Under the pieces are notes generated by a model. That model was given only the letters and a program-made list of their open reading frames with translations, did no database searches and had not been told where the DNA came from. Both the position numbers and the translations under genes were made by a program. This document shows positions 34,207 to 42,629 of a stretch of DNA of 47,742 bases, in pieces. The DNA comes from WJMT01 sp964445575 (GTDB lineage Bacteria > Acidobacteriota > Aminicenantia > Aminicenantales > Aminicenantaceae), in the NCBI GenBank assembly GCA_964445575.1, contig CAYULB010000012.1, forward strand, positions 1 through 47,742, in the 5' to 3' direction. Numbering within the stretch: the stretch's first letter is position 1; every line of letters begins with the position of its first letter.

Positions 34207-35331
34207 TTAAGTTAAGGAATTAAAATAAATTCTTTTTCTTTTGTGCTGTCTGGCATCATAGTATCTCCAGAAGTTCTGGACTTTTACGTTTTCTTCAAGC
34301 TCAGCATTTGATTCAGCATATTCAATCCCTTTTTCTATGCATTTTCTGGTTAAGTCGGTCATAAAAAGAGCGTTCACTCCTTTATTCTGATACTCGGGGA
34401 GAACACCCACTAACAAAATATCAATCCTATTGGGATTTTTCATGGCTTTTAATACATGCATAAACCCAAAAGGCAAGAGTTTTCCGTTAGCCTTTTGAAA
34501 AGCTTTGGATAACGAAGGCATAGAGATTTGAAACCCGATTACTTTATCATTCTTGTCCAGAACAATGGTGGTGTATTCGGGCTGAATGAAGGAAAAATAT
34601 TTGGAAATAAAGTGATCCACCTGCTTTTCTGTCAGGGGGACGAATCCAAACAAAGGGCTGTAAGCGGCGTTGATGACATCAAACACCTGCTCTGCGTACG
34701 GAAGAAGGTCCTTTTTTGATTTGACTTTTAAGGTCTTAAGTTTATGCCTCTTGAGAATAACATCACAGATGCGAACCGCTTTTTCCGGAACTTTGTCAGG
34801 TGCCTTCACTTCATACTCCACATAATCCGTTTCTTTTTTATAACCCAGATCTTCCATGTGTTCAGGGTAATATGGATAGTTGTAGGCTGATGCGATGGTA
34901 GGCAGCTCATCAAATCCATGGACCAGCATTCCCTGCTGCTCAAAGGTGGAGAAACCCATGGGACCATTCATTCCCTCCATGCCTTTGGATCGTGCCCACT
35001 TTTCAATATCCTGAAGAAGAGCTTTGGAGACTTCTTTATTGTCAATAAAATCAAGCCAGCAGAATCGTGCCCACTTCTTTTCCCAATACTGGATAAACCG
35101 TCTGTTAACAATACCTGCGATCCGACCTACGATCTCACCGTCTTTATAGGCCAGGACATATTTGGCTTCACAGTGGTCAAAGGCCGGGTTTTTTCCAGGT
35201 CTCAGTGTTTCTATTTCCCCTTTAATCAGAGGAGGGATCCAGTATTCATTGTTTTTATACAAAGAGAAAGGAAACAGGACGAAACTTTTTAAGTCCTTGG
35301 GATTTCTTGCTTCTCTTAATTTGATGGACAT
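34207..35331 (-). CDS. GNAT-fold acyltransferase-like protein
   Basis: The 374-residue protein starts behind AAAGGAGA. It contains EIVGRIAGIVNRRF early and a C-terminal acetyltransferase-like motif (RIDILLVGVLPEYQNKGVNALFM, resembling V-x-P-x-x-Q-x-x-G-x-G/A), so it is related to the GNAT superfamily, probably with two domains. Family members of this length with NGPMGFSTFEQQGMLV are widespread and uncharacterised. It lies 31 bases downstream of the 4-hydroxybutyryl-CoA dehydratase-like gene and is probably co-transcribed with it. The substrate is unknown. Confidence 0.72.
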   Translation of the reverse strand: MSIKLREARNPKDLKSFVLFPFSLYKNNEYWIPPLIKGEIETLRPGKNPAFDHCEAKYVLAYKDGEIVGRIAGIVNRRFIQYWEKKWARFCWLDFIDNKEVSKALLQDIEKWARSKGMEGMNGPMGFSTFEQQGMLVHGFDELPTIASAYNYPYYPEHMEDLGYKKETDYVEYEVKAPDKVPEKAVRICDVILKRHKLKTLKVKSKKDLLPYAEQVFDVINAAYSPLFGFVPLTEKQVDHFISKYFSFIQPEYTTIVLDKNDKVIGFQISMPSLSKAFQKANGKLLPFGFMHVLKAMKNPNRIDILLVGVLPEYQNKGVNALFMTDLTRKCIEKGIEYAESNAELEENVKVQNFWRYYDARQHKRKRIYFNSLT

Positions 35332-35362
35332 AATTTGTTCTCCTTTTAACAGTCCTGTTCAG

Positions 35363-36835
35363 TCATTTATTGTTCATGACCAATCTCTTCACATGTTTTT
35401 TGCATTTGGACATGTTTCTCAAACAATTCCCATAAATTGCCACTTTTTCCGCTTCTTTGTTTCCTCCGCCGTGTTTGGAACCGAACTGTAGCAGTCCTCC
35501 TTCATTGGAGGCCACCAGCACCCTGATAAATTCGTTGAGCTTGTACTGATCTTCTATGGGGATTCCTTTTTTTCTGGTGAGAAGTTTTTTCATCTGAGGT
35601 TTATATTTCTCATCTTTCAATAGTTCCTCATAAGGAAGGTTCGGGGGAAGGCCTCCGGCCATATCTTGAAGAATGCGGATAGCGTCATGAAAATATTCAC
35701 TGGAGATGTATTTACCCATGTTGGCAAAAACAGTATCAGGAAGAAGAGCTCCGCTTTCTGTTTCTTTAGCTGAATTCACAGCAGCCTGGGCCATTCCTCT
35801 CACTGTGATGGCGGTTTTATAGATTTCAAATATTTTTTCAGAAGTATTACTCAAGAAGTATTCTCCCTTGGTTCCGTTGTATTCGGAAATCAGCATGGCT
35901 GTCCCTGTCATGATGTCGTAGACCGCGGGTTTACAGGCCGTATAAGAGAATCGGTGCAGGGAAGCAAAAAGGTTGGCATAAGTGGCGGCAAATTGGTATT
36001 CTCTGCACAGGAAAACTCTTTCCTTTGGAACAAAAACATGGTTGAATATGATCATCCCCTCTTTATTTAGATACTTCAATCCATGACTCGGGCTGTATTC
36101 TCCATGAAGTGAAGTGACATCAGATCCTAAAACGTACCGTTCAATCCCCTCGGCATCAGCAGGAACAGCAAAAGCCACAGCAAAGTCTTTGTCTTTTTCA
36201 CCGTACTGCAAACCAGGGAGGACGATAATTTCTTCAGTGTATAGACTCATGGTAATAGGGATCTTAACTCCGCTGACATAGATTCCTTCATCGGTTTCTT
36301 CCTCTATAAAAACATTGCTGTGCTTTTCCTCCTGAAGATGGGGGGGCTTACTGCGATCACCTTTGGCATCTGTCACCGCTCCTGTGGGAGCGATGTCATT
36401 GTCTTGAATGTAGCGAAGATACTTTAAAAAGCGCTTGTGATAGTCAGTCTTGAATTGATTGCTTTTATCAACTTGATAGGTCCCCACGTGGAGAGCATGA
36501 AGAGCATCCCCTCCCACGCATCTTTGAGCGCAAAAAACTTCATTGGCAAGGGTTTTGATCGTTTTTAATTTTTTTCTTAAGTCTTCTTTGGTCTGGGGAA
36601 TGTGATTGAAACGGTTGATTATTTTTCCATTTATAGGGGACTTAACGGTCATGAAATCTTTATACTTTGGGTCTCTGGCAAAGTCATAACTCAAGGCAAC
36701 CACGTTGACCCCTTTTTGAATATCTTCATCTTCATAGGGGTTTTCGAGCAGCTTGTCTTTGATGATGTTTGGCTTTAGTGCTTTTAAAGCGTCTTTATAT
36801 CCCTTTGAAGTTTTTAAAGTTTCTTGATTATTCAT
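35363..36835 (-). CDS. abfD: 4-hydroxybutyryl-CoA dehydratase / vinylacetyl-CoA delta-isomerase
   Basis: The 490-residue protein belongs to the 4-hydroxyphenylacetate 3-monooxygenase/AbfD flavoprotein family. The four ligands that bind the unusual [4Fe-4S] cluster in Clostridium aminobutyricum AbfD (C99, C103, H292, C299) are all present with the same spacing: C102 and C106 (FCAQRCVGGDA), H294 and C301 (LHRFSYTAC). Plain hydroxylases lack these, so the dehydratase assignment is well supported. The reaction gives crotonyl-CoA from 4-hydroxybutyryl-CoA in fermentation of 4-aminobutyrate or succinate. The thiolase and 3-hydroxyacyl-CoA dehydrogenase genes at 14754-16819 could act further along the route. 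CoA-transferase and 4-hydroxybutyrate dehydrogenase genes are not adjacent. A strong promoter lies at 36947-36975. Confidence 0.88.
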   Translation of the reverse strand: MNNQETLKTSKGYKDALKALKPNIIKDKLLENPYEDEDIQKGVNVVALSYDFARDPKYKDFMTVKSPINGKIINRFNHIPQTKEDLRKKLKTIKTLANEVFCAQRCVGGDALHALHVGTYQVDKSNQFKTDYHKRFLKYLRYIQDNDIAPTGAVTDAKGDRSKPPHLQEEKHSNVFIEEETDEGIYVSGVKIPITMSLYTEEIIVLPGLQYGEKDKDFAVAFAVPADAEGIERYVLGSDVTSLHGEYSPSHGLKYLNKEGMIIFNHVFVPKERVFLCREYQFAATYANLFASLHRFSYTACKPAVYDIMTGTAMLISEYNGTKGEYFLSNTSEKIFEIYKTAITVRGMAQAAVNSAKETESGALLPDTVFANMGKYISSEYFHDAIRILQDMAGGLPPNLPYEELLKDEKYKPQMKKLLTRKKGIPIEDQYKLNEFIRVLVASNEGGLLQFGSKHGGGNKEAEKVAIYGNCLRNMSKCKKHVKRLVMNNK

Positions 36836-36946
36836 TTTGTCTCCTTTTCTACAAATTATATCTATGGAGGGTCAGAGAACCTCTCTTTTGCCCTCGAAAA
36901 CAGCTTAAACGAAAAGAAACCTGCATTTAAAGCTTAATAGGATGGG

Positions 36947-36975
36947 ATAATAAAGAATGAACCTCATCCTGTCAA
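36947..36975 (-). promoter_or_regulatory. Candidate promoter of the 4-hydroxybutyryl-CoA dehydratase gene
   Basis: Minus strand: perfect TTGACA (36975-36970), 17-base spacer, TATTAT (36952-36947). The predicted leader of about 105 bases contains no recognised riboswitch. Confidence 0.6.
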
Positions 36976-37027
36976 CAAAAGAAAAGAAGCTAGAAATGCA
37001 AGATGCTTAAAATTTCTCCTTTTTTCT

Positions 37028-37906
37028 CTACCGGGCAAACTTAAAGAATTTTAAAACTTCTAAAAATTGAGAGCTGGTGAAAGAAACAGAAGTAGCGCTG
37101 GTTCTCTTGGCTCCGGGGATCCAGGATGCATTTTCAGCTCTTTCTTCATCTTTGAACGTAACCTCCATAGTATAAGGGGAGGAAAGCTGGTAGGGTTTAA
37201 AGTCGCTCAGCCTGTTGAGAGCTTTTTCTGTTTCCTTTTTTATGAGTTTGCAGGCTGATTTTGGGCTTAACATTTTAGCGGCTTCTCCAATGCCCTGCTT
37301 GACTGCCACCGTGGCAATATCTCCCAGAAGCTCTGACGTTTGCTGGCACACAGCCGCATCCCCAGCCACCAGCACCACCGGCACTCCGAAATGACCGGCG
37401 ATCAGCGCATTGATTCCAGCTTCAGGCATCCTTTTCCCGTTTACTGTGACCTCATAAAGCGTTCCGCTCATGGTGTGGTCTAACACAGCATCAGGAGTAT
37501 TAGCCCGGGCATGGTAACCTATAAAAAGAACGGCATCGAAGCTTTTGTCAATTCCCTCCATCATGCTCAAGGGGCCTCCTGACCAATCTCTGATAAGCTC
37601 AGCTTTAGGATGAAGAAGATGGGGAAGAATATTCCGGGCACTTCCGTGGGAGTCCCTTACCAGAATTTCAGTGGCACCTGCTGCAAGGGCTCCTTCTACG
37701 GCTGCATTGGTTTCTTCTGTCATCAGCTTGCGGAAGAGGTCATAGTCTTTTCCGCTGCGGCTTACTTCTTCCCAATGTATGACTCCACAAACTCCCTCCA
37801 TGTCTACTGAAACAAACACTTTTAATCCTATTTCTGCTTCCTGGGAAGCAAGTACAGGCCACGGAATAAGAATTAAAATCAAGATGGTCAATACGAGTTT
37901 TTTCAT
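37028..37906 (-). CDS. Exported M55-family (DppA-like) D-aminopeptidase
   Basis: The 292-residue protein has a cleavable signal (KKLVLTILILILIPWPVLA) and then the M55 fold. All five expected zinc ligands are visible: D35 and E37 (SVDMEG), H87 (RDSHG), H132 (GYHAR) and E162 (MPEAGIN), with spacing close to Bacillus DppA (D8, E10, H60, H104, E133). DppA cleaves D-amino-acid peptides as a decamer. Here the enzyme is sent to the periplasm, which would suit peptidoglycan-peptide use; that is inference. AGGAGG precedes the start; a promoter is seen at 37947-37975. Confidence 0.9.
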   Translation of the reverse strand: MKKLVLTILILILIPWPVLASQEAEIGLKVFVSVDMEGVCGVIHWEEVSRSGKDYDLFRKLMTEETNAAVEGALAAGATEILVRDSHGSARNILPHLLHPKAELIRDWSGGPLSMMEGIDKSFDAVLFIGYHARANTPDAVLDHTMSGTLYEVTVNGKRMPEAGINALIAGHFGVPVVLVAGDAAVCQQTSELLGDIATVAVKQGIGEAAKMLSPKSACKLIKKETEKALNRLSDFKPYQLSSPYTMEVTFKDEERAENASWIPGAKRTSATSVSFTSSQFLEVLKFFKFAR

Positions 37907-37946
37907 GTTCCCTCCTAATTTTATCCTTAATCTTCGGTTCTAAAAT

Positions 37947-37975
37947 ATAATATACAAATGAACTCCTGCAATCAA
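37947..37975 (-). promoter_or_regulatory. Candidate promoter of the M55 peptidase gene
   Basis: Minus strand: TTGATT (37975-37970), 17-base spacer, TATTAT (37952-37947), about 40 bases before the start codon. Confidence 0.5.
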
Positions 37976-38070
37976 TGTTTTCTTCCTCTAATAATCACTA
38001 TTCAAAATATGCTTTTTTCAAAAGCCTTTCATATCAAAGAAAAGAGAATAATAATATAAAGGATTGACAA

Positions 38071-38206
38071 ATGTATAAAAAGATTAAAGAAGAAGCCAAA
38101 AAAATCGAGGGTGGCTCATGCATGCGGACATGATGGACACATGGCTGTTTTGATGGGAGCTGCCCTGATGGCAGGGCTGGCTTATGACTTCTTGACCAAA
38201 AAGTGA
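38071..38206 (+). pseudogene. Remnant of an M20-family peptidase/amidohydrolase
   Basis: The 319-base gap between the M55 and RND genes holds a decayed coding sequence. Frame one begins MYKKIKEEAKKIEGGS, like the start of M20D amidohydrolases, and stops at TGA. A second frame (from about 38111) reads AHACGHDGHMAVLMGAALMAG and ends at 38206; HACGHDGH is the diagnostic metal-binding block of that family. In intact enzymes about 80-90 residues separate these two parts and about 280 follow, so both an internal deletion or frameshift and a C-terminal truncation occurred. Confidence 0.75.
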
Positions 38207-38225
38207 ACGGGTTAAACCAGCCAGA

Positions 38226-41200
38226 CTAATACGACTCAGCCTTCTTTTTTATGCTGAATGAGCCAAGGACTTCGTAAAGAACAGGAACCATAATAAGCCT
38301 GAGAACAATGGCAAAAAAGAATCCCCCCACATAGACTACAGCCAAAGGTTTATGAAGCTCTGAGCCTGTGGAGACACTCATAACCATGGGAAGAAGAGCT
38401 ACAATCATGACCATGTCGGTCATAATAATGGGACGGAATTTTGTCATGGTTCCTTTGATCACAGCGTCTCTCAGTTTGAGGCCCTGTTTTCTGAAATCGT
38501 TGATTTTTGCCACCAGGATAATATCGTTCTGTACGCATATTCCGAACAGAGCGATCAGTCCGATTGTGGAAGAGACATTGAGTGTTTCTCCTGCAATGAG
38601 AAGAGCCAGGGTCCCGCCTACCAAGGTAGTTGGTATGTTCATGATGATCAGAAATGCCTGCCAAAGGGAATTGAACGAAGAAAAGAGAATAACAAAAATA
38701 ATCAGGATGACCAAAAACAAAAGTGTGGTAAGGTGTCTCAAAGCCCTCTGTTGACTCTCGAACTGTCCGCCGAATGTGACATGATATCCAGAAGGAAGGG
38801 AGATCTGTTCAGAGATTCTTTGTTCGGCTTCTTTGACAAAACTCCCGATATCCCGCTTGGAAAGGTTGCACAGGATGATTTTTCGTCTCATAAGATTTTC
38901 GCGAAAAATGGTTTGAGGACCTTCGCTTTTGCTTATTTCAGCAAGCTGGGACAAAGGGATTCTCTCGCCGTTAGGAGCATCCACTAAAAGGTTCATTATG
39001 GCCTGTTCGTCGCTGCGGTATTTTTCTGGCAGTCTGATCAGCAGAGAGGTGATTCTGTCTTTTTCATAGATGTCAGTCACTTCAATTCCGTTCAATGCTG
39101 TCTCCACTAAATCAGCCACATCTCCCACAGGGATTCCATACCGGGCTAATCTTTCTCTCTCCAGCCTGATGATAAGTTGGGGTATTCCTGCGGTCTGTTC
39201 GATCTGAAGGTCAGCCACTCCTTTGATATCAGCCACCACATTTCTGATATCTTCGATTTTTTCATTCAGTATATCCAAGTCATTCCCAAAGAGTTTTATT
39301 GACAGCTCCCCTTCGGTTCCGGTCAGCATCTCAGCCAGCTTGTTCTGGATGGGCTGTTCAAATATATAGGCTAATCCAGGGACGTTATCCAGCTCTTTTC
39401 GCATAGCCTGGGCGAGCTCTTTATATCCTCTTTTTCTCTTTTCTCTTGGGACCAGTTCAATATTATAATGACTGTGATTGACAGGATGAAGATGTTCTGA
39501 ACCTTCTGCTGTTCCTGTGGTCCTGGAAACAGATATGACTTCAGGAAAAGAGAGAAAAATCTTTTCCACCTGCCGGGCCATTCGGACAGATTCATCCAGT
39601 GAGGTCTCTGGAAGCATGACTGTTGAGGCTAAAATTGCTCCCTCGTCCAGCGGAGGCACAAATTCTTTACCCAGGAAATTAAAGGATATAACAGCGGTAA
39701 CAATGAGCAGCAGAAAGCCTAAAATTATTGGCTTTTTGTGCTTCAAGGCTCCCTGGAGTATTGATTTGTACTTAGAGGAGAGAAAATCTGTTACAGGATC
39801 CTTTCTTTCTTTAATGTGTTTTTCAGTCAGAAGATAAGTAGCCAGGATGGGTTTTAAAGTCAGGTTAAGGAGAAGAGAACCCAGAAGAGCTGCAGCCACG
39901 GCAAAGGCCGTAGGTTTGAACATAGCGCCTTCTATTCCTTTTAAGGTAAGAAGAGGAAGGAACACCAGTATGATAATGAGGTTTGCTGAAAAAAGATATT
40001 TTCCCACATCATGAGCTGCCTCTGCCGTAAGATCAAGAGTGGAGGCCTGGCCTTTTTTCTCTCTTAGGACGCGGTATATATTCTCCACCATTATAATGGA
40101 GCCGTTGGCGATTTTACCAATGCCGATGGCAAGCCCTCCTATAGACATCACTGTCAAGTTGATATTAAAAATCCCCATGAGCACAAGAGCAATCAGCAGC
40201 GAAAACGGAATGGTTAGAGAAGCGATAAGAGAACTCCTCAAATTCCACATAAAAAGCAGCATCACCAGAATAATGAGCGCGGCTCCTTCCAGCATGGTGA
40301 TTTCAACATGACTTATGGATTTGAGGATGAGTTTAGACTGGTCATAGAACGGCTTGATTTTTATATTTTCTGGAAGGTCTTTAGCTATGTCTGAGAGAGC
40401 CTTTTTAATGTTGGCAATGGAAGTCAGGGTATCTCCGCCGTACTGTTTTTCAATGGTGACATACACAGATTCTTGAGCGTTGTGACTTCCCGATTCTCTT
40501 CTGAATTTGCGGCCAATTTTAACGTCGGCTACATCCTTAACACAGATAGGAACGTTGTTTCTGGATGTGATCACTGTGTTTTTGATGTGCTCAATGGTCT
40601 CGATTCGGCCGATTCCTTTTATAAGCGACTCCTGACTTTTTTTCCGGATGATCCCTCCCGAAAAATTCCGGTTGCTGTTTTCAATAGCTTCTTTTATTTC
40701 TTTTATGGTTATATTGTAATGTCTGAGCATTTCAGGCTTCAGAAACACCTGAAACTGTTTGATGAAGCCGCCCAGATTTATGACAAAAGAAACTCCTTCT
40801 ACTCCCTGAAGTCGGTAGCGAACCGTCCAGTCAGCTACTGAGCGAAGCTCCACGGGATCAGTGTCTTCTTCTCCCACCACTGCAAATTCAAAAACTTCTC
40901 CCATCCTGGATGAGACAGGGCCTAGAATAGGATGAGTTGTGCCAATGGGGAGCCGGCCTGTGATAAGCTCTAATTTGCTTGAAACGATTTGACGTGCCAA
41001 ATATATGTTGGTGCCCCAGTCAAATTCCACGGTGATTACAGAGTCACCCGTGGCAGATTCAGACCGGACACGGGTGACATGGGGGGCCCCGTTGAGCAAG
41101 CTTTCCAAAGGGAAAGTGATCAGTCTTTCCACATCTTCAGCAGCCATCCCCTCGTTTTCAGTGATGATGGTGACTAAGGGAGCGTTTAAGTCAGGATAGA

Positions 41201-41312
41201 TATCTTTAGGCATCCGGATATAGGTCAGCATGCCCCATAAAGAGACCAGTAAAATGACCAACATGGTGAGAAGACGGTGCTTAAGGGCGAAATTGATGAA
41301 TTTGTCTATCAT
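38226..41312 (-). CDS. RND transporter permease, CusA/CzcA (heavy-metal efflux)-like, atypical
   Basis: The 1028-residue protein has the RND layout: helix 1 (LLTMLVILLVSLWG), a large periplasmic domain, helices 2-6, a second periplasmic domain and helices 8-12. MPKDIYPDLNAPLV and VENIYRVLRE place it near the CusA/CzcA branch. In helix 4 the family has an Asp in V-D-A/G-A-I/V that carries protons; here the segment reads GIGKIANGSIIMVEN with N403 at that position and a Lys nearby, while E410 is kept. The proton relay is therefore probably different. Gene order behind a cobalamin riboswitch (receptor, small protein, channel, adaptor, pump) suggests a corrinoid- or cobalt-related substrate; this is inference. 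Confidence 0.85.
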   Translation of the reverse strand: MIDKFINFALKHRLLTMLVILLVSLWGMLTYIRMPKDIYPDLNAPLVTIITENEGMAAEDVERLITFPLESLLNGAPHVTRVRSESATGDSVITVEFDWGTNIYLARQIVSSKLELITGRLPIGTTHPILGPVSSRMGEVFEFAVVGEEDTDPVELRSVADWTVRYRLQGVEGVSFVINLGGFIKQFQVFLKPEMLRHYNITIKEIKEAIENSNRNFSGGIIRKKSQESLIKGIGRIETIEHIKNTVITSRNNVPICVKDVADVKIGRKFRRESGSHNAQESVYVTIEKQYGGDTLTSIANIKKALSDIAKDLPENIKIKPFYDQSKLILKSISHVEITMLEGAALIILVMLLFMWNLRSSLIASLTIPFSLLIALVLMGIFNINLTVMSIGGLAIGIGKIANGSIIMVENIYRVLREKKGQASTLDLTAEAAHDVGKYLFSANLIIILVFLPLLTLKGIEGAMFKPTAFAVAAALLGSLLLNLTLKPILATYLLTEKHIKERKDPVTDFLSSKYKSILQGALKHKKPIILGFLLLIVTAVISFNFLGKEFVPPLDEGAILASTVMLPETSLDESVRMARQVEKIFLSFPEVISVSRTTGTAEGSEHLHPVNHSHYNIELVPREKRKRGYKELAQAMRKELDNVPGLAYIFEQPIQNKLAEMLTGTEGELSIKLFGNDLDILNEKIEDIRNVVADIKGVADLQIEQTAGIPQLIIRLERERLARYGIPVGDVADLVETALNGIEVTDIYEKDRITSLLIRLPEKYRSDEQAIMNLLVDAPNGERIPLSQLAEISKSEGPQTIFRENLMRRKIILCNLSKRDIGSFVKEAEQRISEQISLPSGYHVTFGGQFESQQRALRHLTTLLFLVILIIFVILFSSFNSLWQAFLIIMNIPTTLVGGTLALLIAGETLNVSSTIGLIALFGICVQNDIILVAKINDFRKQGLKLRDAVIKGTMTKFRPIIMTDMVMIVALLPMVMSVSTGSELHKPLAVVYVGGFFFAIVLRLIMVPVLYEVLGSFSIKKKAESY

Positions 41313-41333
41313 TTTTTTCCTCCCCCGCGTTTT

Positions 41334-42629
41334 TTAATGAATGTGTCCTTTTTTTAGGAGTTCTTCATAGAGTTTGGATTTGAGCTGGTAATTTCCTTTG
41401 GTAACCACTTCATCTCCTTCTGAGAGGCCTTGTATGATTTCTACATATCCATTTTCTCTGGCTCCGGTTTTGACTACCTGGGGTAGATATTCTTCTCCTT
41501 TCTTAATGAAAACAATTTCTTCTCCTTGATCATCCAGGATGCATTCTGCAGGGACAGTAAGAGCTTTTTCTTGATAGCTGATGATGATTTCAATGCTGGC
41601 AAACATCCCTGATTTGAGCTTCATTTCTTTGTTTTTGACTTCTGTTCTTACTGTAATGGTGCGGGTTTCCTCGTTTAAAACATCACTTATGTACTTTAGG
41701 GTTCCCAAAAATTTCTTTTCTGGGTATGCAGGAACCGTGACCGTTACCTGCTGTCCTCTTTTTATTTTGGAGATGTCCTTTTCATAGATGTCAGCATCCA
41801 CGCATAAAACAGTGGGATCCAGTATAAACAGTAATTTTGTTGTTTGATCGATCATATCGCCTAGCACTGCATTTTTTTCAATGATTTTACCGGGAATGGG
41901 AGAATAAAGAGCGATAGTCGGATTTATCTGGTGGGTTTCGGATATTTTTTTGACCTGTTGTTCAGTGAATCCAAGCACATGAAGCTTTTTCTCTGCTGCT
42001 TCCAAAGTTGCTTCAGCTACTTTCAACTCAGACTCAGCTTTAAGGAATTCTTTTTTTGGCCCTACTCCCCGGTCATAAAGACTTTTTTCTCTTTCAAGAT
42101 TGACTTGAGTCAATTCAGAATCAGCCAGGGCTTTATAATATTCAGACCGAGCTTTTCCCACTTCTTCACTTTCCAGGGTGATGAGTTTTTGTCCTGGCTC
42201 CACCCAGTCGCCAAGCTGAACGTGAATCTGGGCAACTCTTGCTGGAAAAGCATAGCTCACGATGGCTTTGCGTTGGGGATGAGCTTTGACTTTTCCGGGA
42301 GCTGAAAGAGTGGATTTTATGGGGCGGTATTGAGCGGTTGTCGTCTCAACATCAACGAAATCTTTTTCCTCTTCTGTTAATGAGACTCCGGAACCTCTAT
42401 TAAGGCCTTTCCCCCCGTATCTTCTTCCGTATCCCTTGGTAACGCCTAACTTTTTGGTGCCTAGGCCTCTGCCTTTCGGGGCTGTGAGATTGGATGAAGA
42501 GGGTTCGCTTGGGATTTCCAGAGAATTGTTCTGGTTAGAATTTTTTGATTCTGTATGACAGCCTGAAAACAGTGTTAAAAAAAGGGAAAAAGACAAGGTG
42601 AGAAAAAACAGCTTATTACTTTTTATCAT
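41334..42629 (-). CDS. RND periplasmic adaptor (CusB-like), lipoprotein
   Basis: The 431-residue protein begins with a lipoprotein signal ending LFSGC, so it is anchored at C24. A Gly/Arg/Lys-rich linker (about 55-80) follows and then the adaptor fold: lipoyl half (RKAIVSYAFPARVAQIHVQLGD, EPGQKLITLES), helical hairpin (about 155-220), second lipoyl half (ALYSPIPGKIIEKNAVLGD) and barrel domain (RGQQVTVTVPAYPEKKFLG). No His-rich metal site of CusB/CzcB type is obvious. Its start overlaps the end of the channel gene by 14 bases and the pump gene follows after 21. Confidence 0.88.
   Translation of the reverse strand: MIKSNKLFFLTLSFSLFLTLFSGCHTESKNSNQNNSLEIPSEPSSSNLTAPKGRGLGTKKLGVTKGYGRRYGGKGLNRGSGVSLTEEEKDFVDVETTTAQYRPIKSTLSAPGKVKAHPQRKAIVSYAFPARVAQIHVQLGDWVEPGQKLITLESEEVGKARSEYYKALADSELTQVNLEREKSLYDRGVGPKKEFLKAESELKVAEATLEAAEKKLHVLGFTEQQVKKISETHQINPTIALYSPIPGKIIEKNAVLGDMIDQTTKLLFILDPTVLCVDADIYEKDISKIKRGQQVTVTVPAYPEKKFLGTLKYISDVLNEETRTITVRTEVKNKEMKLKSGMFASIEIIISYQEKALTVPAECILDDQGEEIVFIKKGEEYLPQVVKTGARENGYVEIIQGLSEGDEVVTKGNYQLKSKLYEELLKKGHIH

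Noticed and set aside
38071..38206. An intact small protein gene in this gap
   Set aside because: The coding signal switches frame and the surviving motif belongs to a 380-400-residue enzyme family, so decay is the better reading.
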